From UBA5189 sp040389445 (GTDB lineage Bacteria; Chloroflexota; Limnocylindria; Limnocylindrales; CSP1-4), in assembly GCA_040389445.1 (NCBI GenBank), contig JAZJZX010000007.1, positions 1-64,000 of the forward strand: a stretch of 64,000 bases of DNA, given 5' to 3'. The position numbers and the translations under genes are program-made. Positions within the stretch are counted from its first letter, which is position 1. Each line of letters opens with the position of its first letter. The notes beneath the pieces were generated by a model. It had not been told where the DNA came from, made no database searches, and worked only from the letters and a program-made list of their open reading frames with translations. Below are positions 28,213 through 36,865 of this stretch, piece after piece.

Positions 28213-29487
28213 GTGCGCACTCCCGATTACCAGCGTCGCGTCGCCGTCACCGGACTCGGCGTCATCAGCCCCGTCGGCAACGATGTCGCCACCGCCTGGT
28301 CGAACCTGACCAACGGGGTATCCGGCCTGGGTGAGATCACCCGCTTCGACGCCTCAGGCTACGACCATCGGTTCGCCGGCGAAGTCCACGGTTTCGAGCC
28401 GGCCGACTGGATGGACCCCAAGGCGGTCCGCCGGAGCGAGAGCGACATCCACTTCGGGGTCGCGGCGGCCAAGCAGGCCGTCGCGGATTCGGGCTTCGAG
28501 ATCACCGATGAGAACCGCACCGAGGTCGGGGTCGTGTTCGGGTCGGGTGCCGGAGGCCAGCGTCTGATGATCGACAGCTACCGGACGCTCCATGAGAAGG
28601 GGCCGAACCGCGTCCCGCCGACCTTCATCGCCAATGCCCTCGTCGATTCCGCGTCCGGGATGATCGCCATCGAGACCGGCGCCATCGGCCACAACGTGTG
28701 CATCGTGTCCGCCTGTGCCACCGGAACGCACAACGTGGCCGAGGCGGCCGAGGTCATTCGCCGCGGCGACTGCATCGCGGTCATCAGCGGATCCACGGAG
28801 GCCCCGCTCATCGAGGTTGCCCACGCCGGGTTCGGCAACATGCGCGGTCTTGGATCGCCGCGCCCGGGCGAGGCCCTCGCGACCGTGTCGCGACCCTTCG
28901 ACCTCACGCGGAACGGGTTCGTCCTGGGCGAGGGCGCCGGCGGCCTCTTCCTGGAGGACCTCGAGCTCGCCAAGGCCCGCGGCGCGAAGATCTACGCCGA
29001 GGTCGTCGGCTACGGCTCGGCGGCCGACGGCTGGGACATGATCCAGCCGATCGAGAAGGGCGTCGGGTCGGCGCGAGCGATGAAGATGGCCCTGGATCGG
29101 CGCGGTGTCCCGGCCGATGAGGTGGATCTCATCAACCCGCACGGGACCTCGACGCCGGTCGGCGATGCCCGTGAAGCCGAGGCCATCTGGACGGTCTTCG
29201 GCGACCGCTCGGCAGCCGCTCGACGGTCTCTCGCGATCAGTGCCACCAAGTCGATGACCGGCCACATGATGGGCGCCGCCGGCTCATTCGAGGCATTCGC
29301 GACGGTGATGTCGATCGCCACCCAGACCGTGCCCGGCACCCTCAACTACCGTGACCCGGATCCCGCTTGCGACCTGTGGGTGGTGGACGAGACGATCGAG
29401 GCTCCCATCCGCTATGCGCTTTCGAACAACATCGGGCTGGGGGGGCACAACGGCGCCGTGATCTTCAAGCGCTACGACGGCGATTGA
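28213..29487 (+). CDS. fabF: 3-oxoacyl-ACP synthase II (first copy)
   Basis: Claisen condensation of malonyl-ACP with acyl-ACP in fatty-acid elongation. The 424-residue protein has the KAS Cys-His-His triad: Cys in IVSACATGTHN (about 171), His in NPHGTSTPVGD (about 312) and His in KSMTGHMMGAAGS (about 353), plus the C-terminal SNNIGLGGHNGA. It begins at GTG (RTPDYQRRVAVTGLGVISPVG) 42 bases after fabD. It differs clearly from the copy at 29560, so the two probably differ in chain-length preference. Confidence 0.93.
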   Translation: MRTPDYQRRVAVTGLGVISPVGNDVATAWSNLTNGVSGLGEITRFDASGYDHRFAGEVHGFEPADWMDPKAVRRSESDIHFGVAAAKQAVADSGFEITDENRTEVGVVFGSGAGGQRLMIDSYRTLHEKGPNRVPPTFIANALVDSASGMIAIETGAIGHNVCIVSACATGTHNVAEAAEVIRRGDCIAVISGSTEAPLIEVAHAGFGNMRGLGSPRPGEALATVSRPFDLTRNGFVLGEGAGGLFLEDLELAKARGAKIYAEVVGYGSAADGWDMIQPIEKGVGSARAMKMALDRRGVPADEVDLINPHGTSTPVGDAREAEAIWTVFGDRSAAARRSLAISATKSMTGHMMGAAGSFEAFATVMSIATQTVPGTLNYRDPDPACDLWVVDETIEAPIRYALSNNIGLGGHNGAVIFKRYDGD

Positions 29488-29519
29488 CCCTGCCGGGCCG
29501 TCGGCGGCACGGGCGCCGG

Positions 29520-29525
29520 TACAAT
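29520..29525 (+). promoter_or_regulatory. -10-like TACAAT before the second fabF
   Basis: TACAAT is one mismatch from the -10 consensus and lies 34 bases before the chosen start. No matching -35 at 16-18 bp is seen. It may give the second fabF an extra promoter. Confidence 0.35.
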
Positions 29526-29559
29526 CCCCAGACCAGCAGCCCCCGCCGAGGTGTTCCCC

Positions 29560-30825
29560 GTGCCTAGCCAGGATCCCGCCCGCCGAGCCGTCGTCACCGC
29601 CATGGGCGCCATCACGCCGATCGGGAACGACGTCGACACGTTCTGGACAAACCTCCTCGCCGGCGTGTCCGGCGGCGGCCCGATCACGTCGTTCGACGCC
29701 GGCGGCCATGACGTCAGGATCGCGGCCGAGGTCAAGGATTTCGATCCGACGCTGACGATGGACCGCAAGATGGTGCGCCGCATGAGCCGGTTCATCCATT
29801 TCGGCGTGGCGGCGGCGACCGAGGCCATCGAACGCTCCGGGATCGACTTCTCGACCTGGACACCCGAGCAGCGGGATCGTGTAGCCGTCGTGATCAACAC
29901 GGGCGGCGGCGGCATGGAGCAGGTGGTGGAGGGGGCCCGGGTCCTCTGGGAACGGGGTCCTGGACAGGTCAGCCCGTTCGCGATCCCGGCCGTGTCGGGC
30001 AGCATGGCGGCAGCCCAGGTGTCCATGAAGTACGGGCTCACCGGCCCGCTCATCACGCAGGTTGCGGCCTGCGCCTCGGGCGTGATTGCCTTCCAGGATG
30101 CCCTGCGCCTCATCGCCAACGATGAGTGCGACGTCGTCATCGCCGGCGGTTCGGAGGCGCCACTCCTGCCGATGGCCTTTGCGGCCCTCGGCAACATGGG
30201 CGCGCTCTCCAAGCGGAACGACGACCCCGCCGGGGCGTCGCGCCCGTTCGATCGAACGCGGGACGGGTTTGTGTTCGGCGAGGGCGCCGGGGTCTTCGTG
30301 ATCGAATCGGCCGCCCATGCGCAGGAGCGCGGGGCAACCATCCTCGCCGAGATCATCGGCGCCGCCCTGACGGCCGATGCGTACCACATCTCCGCGCCGG
30401 AGCCGACGGGCCGCGGCGCCGCGATGGCGATGGGCGGTGCGATGCGCCATGCGGGAATCGGCCCGTCGGACATCGACTACCTGGTCGCCCACGGAACGTC
30501 CACGCCGCTCAACGACGTCACCGAGACGAAGGCGATCAAGCGGGCCTTCGGGGAACGGGCAGCGTCGCTCCCCATCTCGTCGCCCAAGTCGATGGTGGGG
30601 CACCTCCTCGGCGCCGCCGGGTCGGTGGCGGGGATCGCCGCGGTCGGCGCCATCGGGGCCGGCTGGATTCCACCGACGATCAATTACCGCGAACCGGACC
30701 CCGAGTGCGACCTCGACTACACGCCGAACGTGAAACGCAAACTGCGCGTGGACACGGCGATGATCAACGGGTTCGGGTTCGGCGGCCAGAACGCCGTCGC
30801 CATCTTCCGACGCTTCGAGGGCTGA
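29560..30825 (+). CDS. fabF: 3-oxoacyl-ACP synthase II (second copy)
   Basis: A second beta-ketoacyl-ACP synthase, 421 residues. The triad is intact: Cys in QVAACASGVIAF (about 175), His in VAHGTSTPLND (about 313) and His in KSMVGHLLGAAGS (about 345); NGFGFGGQNAV lies near the end. Since the active Cys is present it is not a KS-beta chain-length factor. I start it at GTG 29560 because GAGGTG lies seven bases upstream; a GTG three codons earlier is the alternative. It is roughly half identical by eye to the copy at 28213. Confidence 0.92.
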   Translation: MPSQDPARRAVVTAMGAITPIGNDVDTFWTNLLAGVSGGGPITSFDAGGHDVRIAAEVKDFDPTLTMDRKMVRRMSRFIHFGVAAATEAIERSGIDFSTWTPEQRDRVAVVINTGGGGMEQVVEGARVLWERGPGQVSPFAIPAVSGSMAAAQVSMKYGLTGPLITQVAACASGVIAFQDALRLIANDECDVVIAGGSEAPLLPMAFAALGNMGALSKRNDDPAGASRPFDRTRDGFVFGEGAGVFVIESAAHAQERGATILAEIIGAALTADAYHISAPEPTGRGAAMAMGGAMRHAGIGPSDIDYLVAHGTSTPLNDVTETKAIKRAFGERAASLPISSPKSMVGHLLGAAGSVAGIAAVGAIGAGWIPPTINYREPDPECDLDYTPNVKRKLRVDTAMINGFGFGGQNAVAIFRRFEG

Positions 30826-30892
30826 CCGCGCCGGCCACAACCGGGTGACGCGAGGGCGCCCGCTCGCGGCTGTGCAGGGCCGCCGGATCGCC

Positions 30893-30940
30893 GGTTCGCG
30901 GCGGCTCCCGGGTTCGCGGCGGCTCCCGGGTTCGCGGCGG
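30893..30940. repeat. Minisatellite at the end of the ABC permease gene
   Basis: Two full 18-bp units (GGTTCGCGGCGGCTCCCG) and a 12-base partial third unit end one base before the stop codon of the permease gene (minus strand). They sit in the gap between the convergent fabF and permease genes. Confidence 0.85.
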
Positions 30941-30941
30941 C

Positions 30942-31691
30942 CTACTCCCAGCGGAAGGAGCGGACGGCCAGTCCGGCCGCGCCAATCCCCCACCCGACGA
31001 GGATGACCAGCGGAGCTCCGACGGCCGTTGCGCCGCCGAGCGCCGCCCGGAAGAGGTCGGACAGCGCGGCGGCGGGAAGGACACCGGCGATTGCTGGAAG
31101 GGGCTCGGGCAGGTGGTCGATCGGCAGGATGATCCCCCCGACCATCAGCAGGCCGAGGAAGAGCCCGTTCGCGAGCGCGAGCGTGGCCTCGGCGCGCAGC
31201 GTTCCCGCCAGCAGCAGGCCGAGGCCCGAGAAGACCAGCGTCCCGAGGAGCAGCGCCAGCACCAGGAGTCCGGGGGAAAAGCCGGCGGGGACGGACCAGC
31301 CGAGGGCGAGTGTCGCCACGGCCAGCAGCAGGGCCACCTGGGCCGCCTCGAGGACGAGCACGGCAAGCACCTTCGCACCGACCAGGCCCCACCTCGGGAG
31401 AGGCGAACTCCCGAGTCGCTTCAGGACTCCGTAACTCCGCTCATACGCCGTCGCAATTCCGAGGTTGACCAGACCGCTGGCGATCACGGCGAGCGCGAGC
31501 GATCCGGGCAGGAGAAAGTCGACCGGGCGGCCCGTGATGCCCGGAACGATGCCGGCCGTGGCGAAGAAGAGGAGGACGCCGGCGGGAATGACCATCGTCA
31601 CCAGAACGTTCTCACCGCGACGGGCCGTGAGCCGGAGCTCCATGGCGGTCAGGGCACCCATCACGCGAAGCGGGCCGGCGGGCCGGCTCAT
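30942..31691 (-). CDS. ABC-2 type transporter permease
   Basis: A 249-residue integral membrane protein with about six hydrophobic helices (starting near residues 29, 60, 105, 135, 170 and 220), typical of the ABC-2/DrrB exporter permease family. The cytoplasmic stretch YERSYGVLKRLGSSPLPRWGLVGAK is characteristic. It overlaps the ATPase gene by four bases, so the two form one exporter. It is the last gene of the long oxidase operon; the exported substrate is unknown (drug, lipid, or something needed for oxidase assembly). Confidence 0.88.
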   Translation of the reverse strand: MSRPAGPLRVMGALTAMELRLTARRGENVLVTMVIPAGVLLFFATAGIVPGITGRPVDFLLPGSLALAVIASGLVNLGIATAYERSYGVLKRLGSSPLPRWGLVGAKVLAVLVLEAAQVALLLAVATLALGWSVPAGFSPGLLVLALLLGTLVFSGLGLLLAGTLRAEATLALANGLFLGLLMVGGIILPIDHLPEPLPAIAGVLPAAALSDLFRAALGGATAVGAPLVILVGWGIGAAGLAVRSFRWE

Positions 31692-32659
31692 GGCACGGAC
31701 TCGACGGCCTGGTCGCCGGTCAGCGCCAGGTAGCGCTCCTCGAGGGTCGCCGCGGCGGCGCGAAGCTCGACGATCTGGATTCCCGAATCAGCGCACCAGG
31801 CTGCCGCCGCGACAACGAGCATCGGATCCGGGGCCACCCCGTCCACGCGGAAGGCGCCGGTTGCCTCCTCCAGTTCGGCGATGAGGGTCGCACCCGGGAT
31901 CGCCCCGGACAGCGCGGCGCCGAAGGTCGCGAACTCGGCGCCCGTGAGCACCCGCCCCAGGCGGAGTCGGAGGCCTTGCCCGGCTCCTGCCGCAAGGTCC
32001 GCCGGCGCACCGTTGGCCACGATCTTCCCGCCATGCAGGATCACCACGCGGTCCGCCATCCGCTCCACGTCGGCAAGATCGTGGGTCGTGAGGAGGATCG
32101 CGCAACCCTCGGCCCGAAGGCCCGAGATCAGCCCGCGGGTGGCTCGTCGTGCCTCGGGATCCATCCCCGCCGTCGGCTCGTCCAGGATCAGGACCTCGGG
32201 GTCGCCGATCAGGGCGACGGCAAGGGCGAGGCGCTGTCGTTCCCCGCCGGACAGCCGGCGCACCCTGGTCCGCGAGACCCTGTCCAGCCCGACCAGCTCC
32301 AGGAGCCCGTCCGGCGCCTTCGAGCCCTTGTGCAGCGCCGCGTACAGGCGGAGCACGTCGTGAGGCGTGGAGCGCGGGTCGAGACCGCCGTCCTGGAGCA
32401 TCACGCCGACCCGGGCCTTGAGCGCCGGGCCCCCTCGTCGGGGATCCTCGCCGAGCACGCGCACCGTACCGCCGTCCGGAGTGCGGTAGCCCTCGAGCAT
32501 CTCGACGGCGGTCGTCTTCCCGGCTCCGTTGGGACCGAGCAGGGCGACCAGTTCGCCCGGATCGACCGACATCGTCAGGCCGTCGAGGACCCTCCGCGGG
32601 CCGTAGCGCTTGACGACCGCATCCAGTACGAGTGCCGGGCCGGCGGGAGCAGCGGTCAT
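31688..32659 (-). CDS. ABC transporter ATP-binding protein (DrrA/CcmA-like)
   Basis: A 323-residue ATPase for the ABC-2 permease downstream. Walker A GPNGAGKTT (about 38-46), signature LSGGERQRLALA (about 135-146), Walker B VLILDEPTAGMDPEAR (about 155-170) and the switch His in LLTTHD (about 188) are all visible. The C-terminal 90 residues resemble the extension of DrrA-type drug exporters. It follows the TlpA-like gene by 19 bases. The pair may export a hydrophobic compound; a link with respiration is suggested only by gene order. Confidence 0.9.
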   Translation of the reverse strand: MTAAPAGPALVLDAVVKRYGPRRVLDGLTMSVDPGELVALLGPNGAGKTTAVEMLEGYRTPDGGTVRVLGEDPRRGGPALKARVGVMLQDGGLDPRSTPHDVLRLYAALHKGSKAPDGLLELVGLDRVSRTRVRRLSGGERQRLALAVALIGDPEVLILDEPTAGMDPEARRATRGLISGLRAEGCAILLTTHDLADVERMADRVVILHGGKIVANGAPADLAAGAGQGLRLRLGRVLTGAEFATFGAALSGAIPGATLIAELEEATGAFRVDGVAPDPMLVVAAAAWCADSGIQIVELRAAAATLEERYLALTGDQAVESVP

Positions 32660-32678
32660 CGGCCGGTGGGAGCGGCGA

Positions 32679-33224
32679 TCATCGGCCGGCGCTGACGGCG
32701 GGTCCCGAAATCTCCGCGTAGAGCCGATCGAAGTCGGCGCTGCTCAACTGCCCCACCTGGATGCCGCGCAACACGCCGCCACGATCGATGAAGTACGTCT
32801 GGGGCCGGGCGACCGCGCGATAGGCCGTGCGGATGGATCCATCCGGGTCGTCGATGGTCGGCCAGGTCGCCCCATTGGCATCCGCAAATTCCCTGGCCGG
32901 CGCCGGAGGATCGAACATGAGGATGCCGATCAAGGCGAGCCCGTCCGCCTGATGGCGGTCGAGTTGATCGATGAACAGCGCGAACTCCTCGCGGCAAGGT
33001 ATGCACGACGGACCCCAGAAATTGACGATGACCGGGCGGCCCCGAACATCGGCGAGAGAAAGGGCCTCACCGTCGAGTGTGGTGCCGGAGAACGGAGGAG
33101 CGGGCGATCCGACCGCGATGCCCGGCGCGGTTGAACTCACAGAAGGTGGGGCGGCCCGACTGAGCTTGGTGATCCCGAGGATGACCCCGGTCGTGACGGC
33201 CGCGAGCAGGACGGCGACGAGCAC
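32679..33224 (-). CDS. TlpA/ResA-like membrane-anchored thioredoxin
   Basis: An N-terminal hydrophobic anchor (about 1-22), then an extracytoplasmic thioredoxin fold with the redox motif NFWGPSCIPCREE (Cys about 79 and 82) and the cis-Pro loop ARPQTYFID. Such proteins keep cysteines of cytochrome c or the CuA centre reduced for maturation, which fits its place behind the oxidase genes. The GTG at 33222-33224 gives an N-terminus lacking the positive charges usual before an anchor; an in-frame CTG about 14 codons upstream would add FRIDPRRRP. The start is therefore uncertain. Confidence 0.85.
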   Translation of the reverse strand: MLVAVLLAAVTTGVILGITKLSRAAPPSVSSTAPGIAVGSPAPPFSGTTLDGEALSLADVRGRPVIVNFWGPSCIPCREEFALFIDQLDRHQADGLALIGILMFDPPAPAREFADANGATWPTIDDPDGSIRTAYRAVARPQTYFIDRGGVLRGIQVGQLSSADFDRLYAEISGPAVSAGR

Positions 33225-33267
33225 CGGCCGCCGGCGTGGATCGATCCGAAAAGCCGTGACCAGCCCC

Positions 33268-34335
33268 TTACTTGACGGTGATCGTCCCGGTCATCGCAGG
33301 CACCGGATGAATCGAGCAGATGAACACGTAGGTGCCCACGGACAGGCCCTCGTAGGTGTAGGTCGTGGACGCGCCCCCGTTCACGACCTGCTGGTCCTGG
33401 AGCACCGTTTTCCGGTCATCGGCACGAACGTCGATGTCATGGGTGACACCGGGTGAATCGTTGTTGCTGAACTTGATCGTGAACGCCGTATCTGCCGGCA
33501 CCACGATCGACAGGCGGTCGAAGGCGATGTCCTTCGCCGAAATGTCGAAGGCCGTTGCCGGCGCACCGCCGGCATCGCTGGGCGCAGGGCTGCCGGAGGC
33601 TTCGTCCGCCGCGCCTCCGGCCCGGGGCGGAAGGATTCCGGTCTGAACGAGGGCAGCGAACACGAACAGGACCATCCCGACCTGGAGCAGTCGGCGGGGC
33701 CATCCGGGCGGTGGCGGGTTCTCGAGATGGCCGGTCTGGTCCGCCTCCACGGTCTTGGCGTATTCGGCTCGCGCATCCGGCAACCACCCCACCAGGGTCA
33801 TCACGAAGATGAGGACGCCGGCCCCGAGCAGCCATCCGCCGAAGACCAGGCCGGCCAGCAGCGCGGCCGTCCCGAGGGCACCGAGCAACGGCCGGAAGGA
33901 CGGGCCGGGCAGGTGGACGCCGGGAGGCGGGCCGGCGTGCATCACCGCCGGAAGCGTCTCGACATGCGTCGCGTGGTCGTAGTCGCGGATGGCCTCGCGG
34001 CCCCAGTAGAGCAGCGACAGGGCGAGGATCAGCAGGCCGATCCAGAGCGCGTCGCCACCCACGACCAGGCCCCACCCCAGGCCCGCGACGCCGACGGCCG
34101 CAAGGATGGGCGAGTAGGAAGGCCCGGGCATGTGCAGCTCCGGCGGGGCGATCGGCGTCAACCGCGCGGGCGCGCGTCGCCTCGGTCCGGCGGTCGCGTA
34201 CCGCCTGGCGGTGACGAGGAAGAAGAGGGCAACCAGCCCGAGCAGACCGAGCGGAATCAGCTTGATCAACTCGCCCCAGTCGGGCGTGACGACCCGGGAA
34301 AGCAGCTCGAGGATGGACTTCCAGAGTTCCTGCAT
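33268..34335 (-). CDS. COX4-like membrane protein fused to a C-terminal cupredoxin
   Basis: A 355-residue protein. After one N-terminal helix there are two similar modules (LHMPGPSYSPILAAVG... and HLPGPSFRPLLGALG...), each with paired helices and a DYDHA/DARAEYA end, resembling subunit IV of actinobacterial-type cytochrome oxidases. A further helix (about 210-228) leads to an extracytoplasmic cupredoxin (about 260-355) with VTHDIDV and the copper-site-like FICSIHPVPAMTGTITVK. That last segment closely resembles the extra C-terminal domain of CoxB in the same operon. It is probably an accessory oxidase subunit that binds copper or passes electrons. I know of no characterised homologue. Confidence 0.8.
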   Translation of the reverse strand: MQELWKSILELLSRVVTPDWGELIKLIPLGLLGLVALFFLVTARRYATAGPRRRAPARLTPIAPPELHMPGPSYSPILAAVGVAGLGWGLVVGGDALWIGLLILALSLLYWGREAIRDYDHATHVETLPAVMHAGPPPGVHLPGPSFRPLLGALGTAALLAGLVFGGWLLGAGVLIFVMTLVGWLPDARAEYAKTVEADQTGHLENPPPPGWPRRLLQVGMVLFVFAALVQTGILPPRAGGAADEASGSPAPSDAGGAPATAFDISAKDIAFDRLSIVVPADTAFTIKFSNNDSPGVTHDIDVRADDRKTVLQDQQVVNGGASTTYTYEGLSVGTYVFICSIHPVPAMTGTITVK

Positions 34336-34351
34336 CGGACCTCAGCCGCCC

Positions 34352-34546
34352 TCAGTCCTCGGACGAGCCGGCGACGAGGACGTACGCCATGAGCGACATC
34401 GCAATCCCGAGGGCGCCGAGCATGGTCACTCCCGCCCATTCGATGTGATAGCCGAGCGGAACCGCACCGAGGGCATACAGCCCCCCCGCCGCGATGAACG
34501 CGATGCCGATGATCGCGACGTTCCTGGGATGACGGATCGGATGCAT
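34352..34546 (-). CDS. Small cytochrome c oxidase subunit (subunit IV-like)
   Basis: A 64-residue protein with two hydrophobic helices (about 9-29 and 38-60) lying directly between coxC and the COX4-like fusion gene. It has the size and composition of the small subunit IV proteins of caa3/aa3 oxidases. A very strong ribosome-binding site (GGGAGGAG) precedes the ATG. The assignment rests on context and topology rather than a diagnostic motif. Confidence 0.75.
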   Translation of the reverse strand: MHPIRHPRNVAIIGIAFIAAGGLYALGAVPLGYHIEWAGVTMLGALGIAMSLMAYVLVAGSSED

Positions 34547-34559
34547 GGCGCTCCTCCCG

Positions 34560-35207
34560 CTACAGGAAGTAGAGGATCGTGAAGAGGAGGATCCAGACGA
34601 CGTCGACGAAGTGCCAGTACAGGGATGCCGCCTCGACCGCATCGTGGTGGCGCGACGAGAACTGGCCGGTCATCCCTCGGTAGAGCACCACGCCGAGCAT
34701 GATCACGCCGCCGAAGACGTGCGCACCGTGAAAGCCGGTCAGGGTGAAATAGGTGGTCCCGAACGGGCCCGACCCTATCGTGAGGCCGTCTTCGAAGAGA
34801 AGGCTGTAGTCGTACGCCTGCAGAAGCAGGAACACGATGCCGAGGATGAAGGTGACGGCCATGTTGCGGAGGAACCCCCGCCGGTCGTCCTTCCGGATCG
34901 CCCAGATGGCCATCTGCAACGTGACCGAGCTCAGGACGAGGATCACGGTCGCGACGAGGATCAGCGAGAACGGGTTGAGGATCTCGGCGAACTGGCTCGG
35001 CGGCCACTCCTTGACCCCGTTGGCATCGACGAAGTTCGCCCGCGTGCTGAAGTACGCGGCGAACAGGCCGGCGAAGAACATCACCTCCGAGGTGATGAAC
35101 AGGAGCATGCCCAGGATCGGGTTGCTGATCCCGCCCCGCGCGTCGTGCGCGAGGCCGGCGATCGGCGTGTGCTCGACCGGGGCGAGGGCGTGGCTGTCGG
35201 CGGTCAC
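34560..35207 (-). CDS. ctaE: Cytochrome c oxidase subunit III
   Basis: Core membrane subunit III of the haem-copper oxidase. The 215-residue protein has five hydrophobic helices, the MLLFITSEVMFFAGLFAAYF motif with the conserved Glu of subunit III, GFHGAHVFGGVIML, and the terminal HFVDVVWILLFTILYFL. The short five-helix form is usual in caa3-type enzymes. The start is the GTG at 35205-35207, preceded by GAGGGAGC 12 bases upstream. It follows coxA by 16 bases. Confidence 0.94.
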   Translation of the reverse strand: MTADSHALAPVEHTPIAGLAHDARGGISNPILGMLLFITSEVMFFAGLFAAYFSTRANFVDANGVKEWPPSQFAEILNPFSLILVATVILVLSSVTLQMAIWAIRKDDRRGFLRNMAVTFILGIVFLLLQAYDYSLLFEDGLTIGSGPFGTTYFTLTGFHGAHVFGGVIMLGVVLYRGMTGQFSSRHHDAVEAASLYWHFVDVVWILLFTILYFL

Positions 35208-35223
35208 GATCGTCGGTGCTCCC

Positions 35224-36855
35224 TCAATGCCCCGTTTGCGCGTGGCGGGCGTCGAACACGGGTCGCTCGCTGCGGATCTCGGGCAGGTGATCGAAGTTGT
35301 AGGGCGGCGGCGGTGACGCGGTGGCCCACTCGAGCGTGTTGCCCTCCCAGGGGTCGTCGCCGGCGATCTTGCCGTTGCGCAGCGAGACGAACACGTTCCA
35401 GATGAACGGCAGGATCGAGGCGGCAATCAGGAAGCCGCCGATGGTCGCGGCCATGTTCCAGTCGTTCCAGCCGGCGTCGCTCGCATAGTCGGCGATGCGG
35501 CGGGGCATCCCCTGGAGCCCGAGCATGTGCATAGGGAAGAAGGTGAGGTTGAAGCCGATGAACATCAGGACGAAGTGGACCTTGCCGAGGCCCTCGTCCA
35601 GCATCCGCCCGAACATCTTGGGGAACCAGTAATACAGGCCGGCAAAGATGCCGAAGACCGACCCGCCGAACAGCACATAGTGGATGTGCGCGACCACCCA
35701 GTACGTGTCGTGGAGCGCGAAGTCGACCGGCACGGACGCGCTGAAGGCGCCGTTGATGCCGCCGATCAGGAACATCGACAGGAAGCCGATCGCGAAGATC
35801 AGCGGCGTCGAAAAGGTCAGCTGCCCGCGGAACAGGGTGAACACCCAGTTGAACATCTTCACACCGGTCGGAACGGCGATCAGGAAGGTCAGGAGGCTGA
35901 AGAACGGCAGGAACACCGAACCGGTCGTGAACATGTGATGCGCCCACACGGAGAACCCGAGGGCGCCGATGCCTGCCGTCGCGAAGATGAACGCCTTGTA
36001 GCCGAACAGCGGCTTCCGGCTGAAGACGGGCAGGACCTCGCTGATCACGCCCATGGCCGGCAGGATCATGACGTAGACCGCGGGGTGCGAGTAGAACCAG
36101 AAGATGTTCTGGTAGAGCACCGCGCTGCCGCCGCCGAACGGATCGAAGAAGGTCCCGCCGTAGTTCCGGTCGATGAACAGCATCACGAGAGCACTCGTGA
36201 TCACCGGGGTTGCCATCAGGACGAGGACGCTGGTGACGAGCACCGTCCAGACCATGATCGGCATCCGGAAGAGCGTCATCCCCGGCGCCCGCATCTTGAA
36301 GATGGTCACCAGGAAGTTGATCGCGCCGAGGATCGAGCTGGTGCCGATGAGGACCAGCGAGACGATCCACAGATCCTGACCCGATCCGGGCGACTTGAGC
36401 GGTCCGTCCAGTGACAGCGGCGGGTAGGAGGTCCAGCCGGCCGCGGCCGTGCCGCCGGTGAAGAAGCTCGAGACCAGGAGAATTCCGCCGAGCGGCAGCA
36501 TCCACAGCGACAGGGCGTTGATCCGGGGGAACGCCATATCCGGGGCACCGATCTGGAGCGGCACGATGTAGTTGCCGAGGCCGGCCAGCATCGGGATGAC
36601 GAACAGGAAGATCATCATCGTCGCGTGCATCGTGAACATCTGGTTGTACACGTGCTCGTCGGTCAGGAACTGCAGTCCCGGGGCCGCCAGCTCGGTCCGG
36701 ACCACGAGGGCAAGGACCCCGCCGATCAGGAAGAACAGGAACGAGTTGATGACGTACATGATCCCGATCTTCTTGTGATCGGTCGTCGTCAGCCACTCGT
36801 ACAACCTGCCCCTGGAGTAGGTCGCGGCGGCGGGATTCAGCGCGTGTGTCGCCAT
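35224..36855 (-). CDS. ctaD: Cytochrome c oxidase subunit I (A2-type)
   Basis: Catalytic subunit reducing O2 to water with proton pumping; 543 residues, about 12 helices. Haem a ligand in FTMHATMM (about 77) and CuB ligands in FWFYSHPAVYVMIL (His about 261, with the cross-linked Tyr) and WAHHMFTTG; haem a3 and haem a ligands in HDTYWVVAHIHYVLFG. The D-channel entrance Asp is in GAPDMAFPRIN. Where A1 oxidases have the channel Glu (GHPEV) this protein has YSHPAV, the signature described for the A2 subfamily (for example Thermus caa3). It starts at ATG ten bases after coxB. Confidence 0.96.
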   Translation of the reverse strand: MATHALNPAAATYSRGRLYEWLTTTDHKKIGIMYVINSFLFFLIGGVLALVVRTELAAPGLQFLTDEHVYNQMFTMHATMMIFLFVIPMLAGLGNYIVPLQIGAPDMAFPRINALSLWMLPLGGILLVSSFFTGGTAAAGWTSYPPLSLDGPLKSPGSGQDLWIVSLVLIGTSSILGAINFLVTIFKMRAPGMTLFRMPIMVWTVLVTSVLVLMATPVITSALVMLFIDRNYGGTFFDPFGGGSAVLYQNIFWFYSHPAVYVMILPAMGVISEVLPVFSRKPLFGYKAFIFATAGIGALGFSVWAHHMFTTGSVFLPFFSLLTFLIAVPTGVKMFNWVFTLFRGQLTFSTPLIFAIGFLSMFLIGGINGAFSASVPVDFALHDTYWVVAHIHYVLFGGSVFGIFAGLYYWFPKMFGRMLDEGLGKVHFVLMFIGFNLTFFPMHMLGLQGMPRRIADYASDAGWNDWNMAATIGGFLIAASILPFIWNVFVSLRNGKIAGDDPWEGNTLEWATASPPPPYNFDHLPEIRSERPVFDARHAQTGH

Positions 36856-36865
36856 GGCGCGCTCC

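Noticed and set aside
29284..31392. 702-codon minus-strand frame over the second fabF
   Set aside because: It is low complexity, crosses the end of fabF and the permease gene, and matches nothing; the fabF frame has all catalytic residues.
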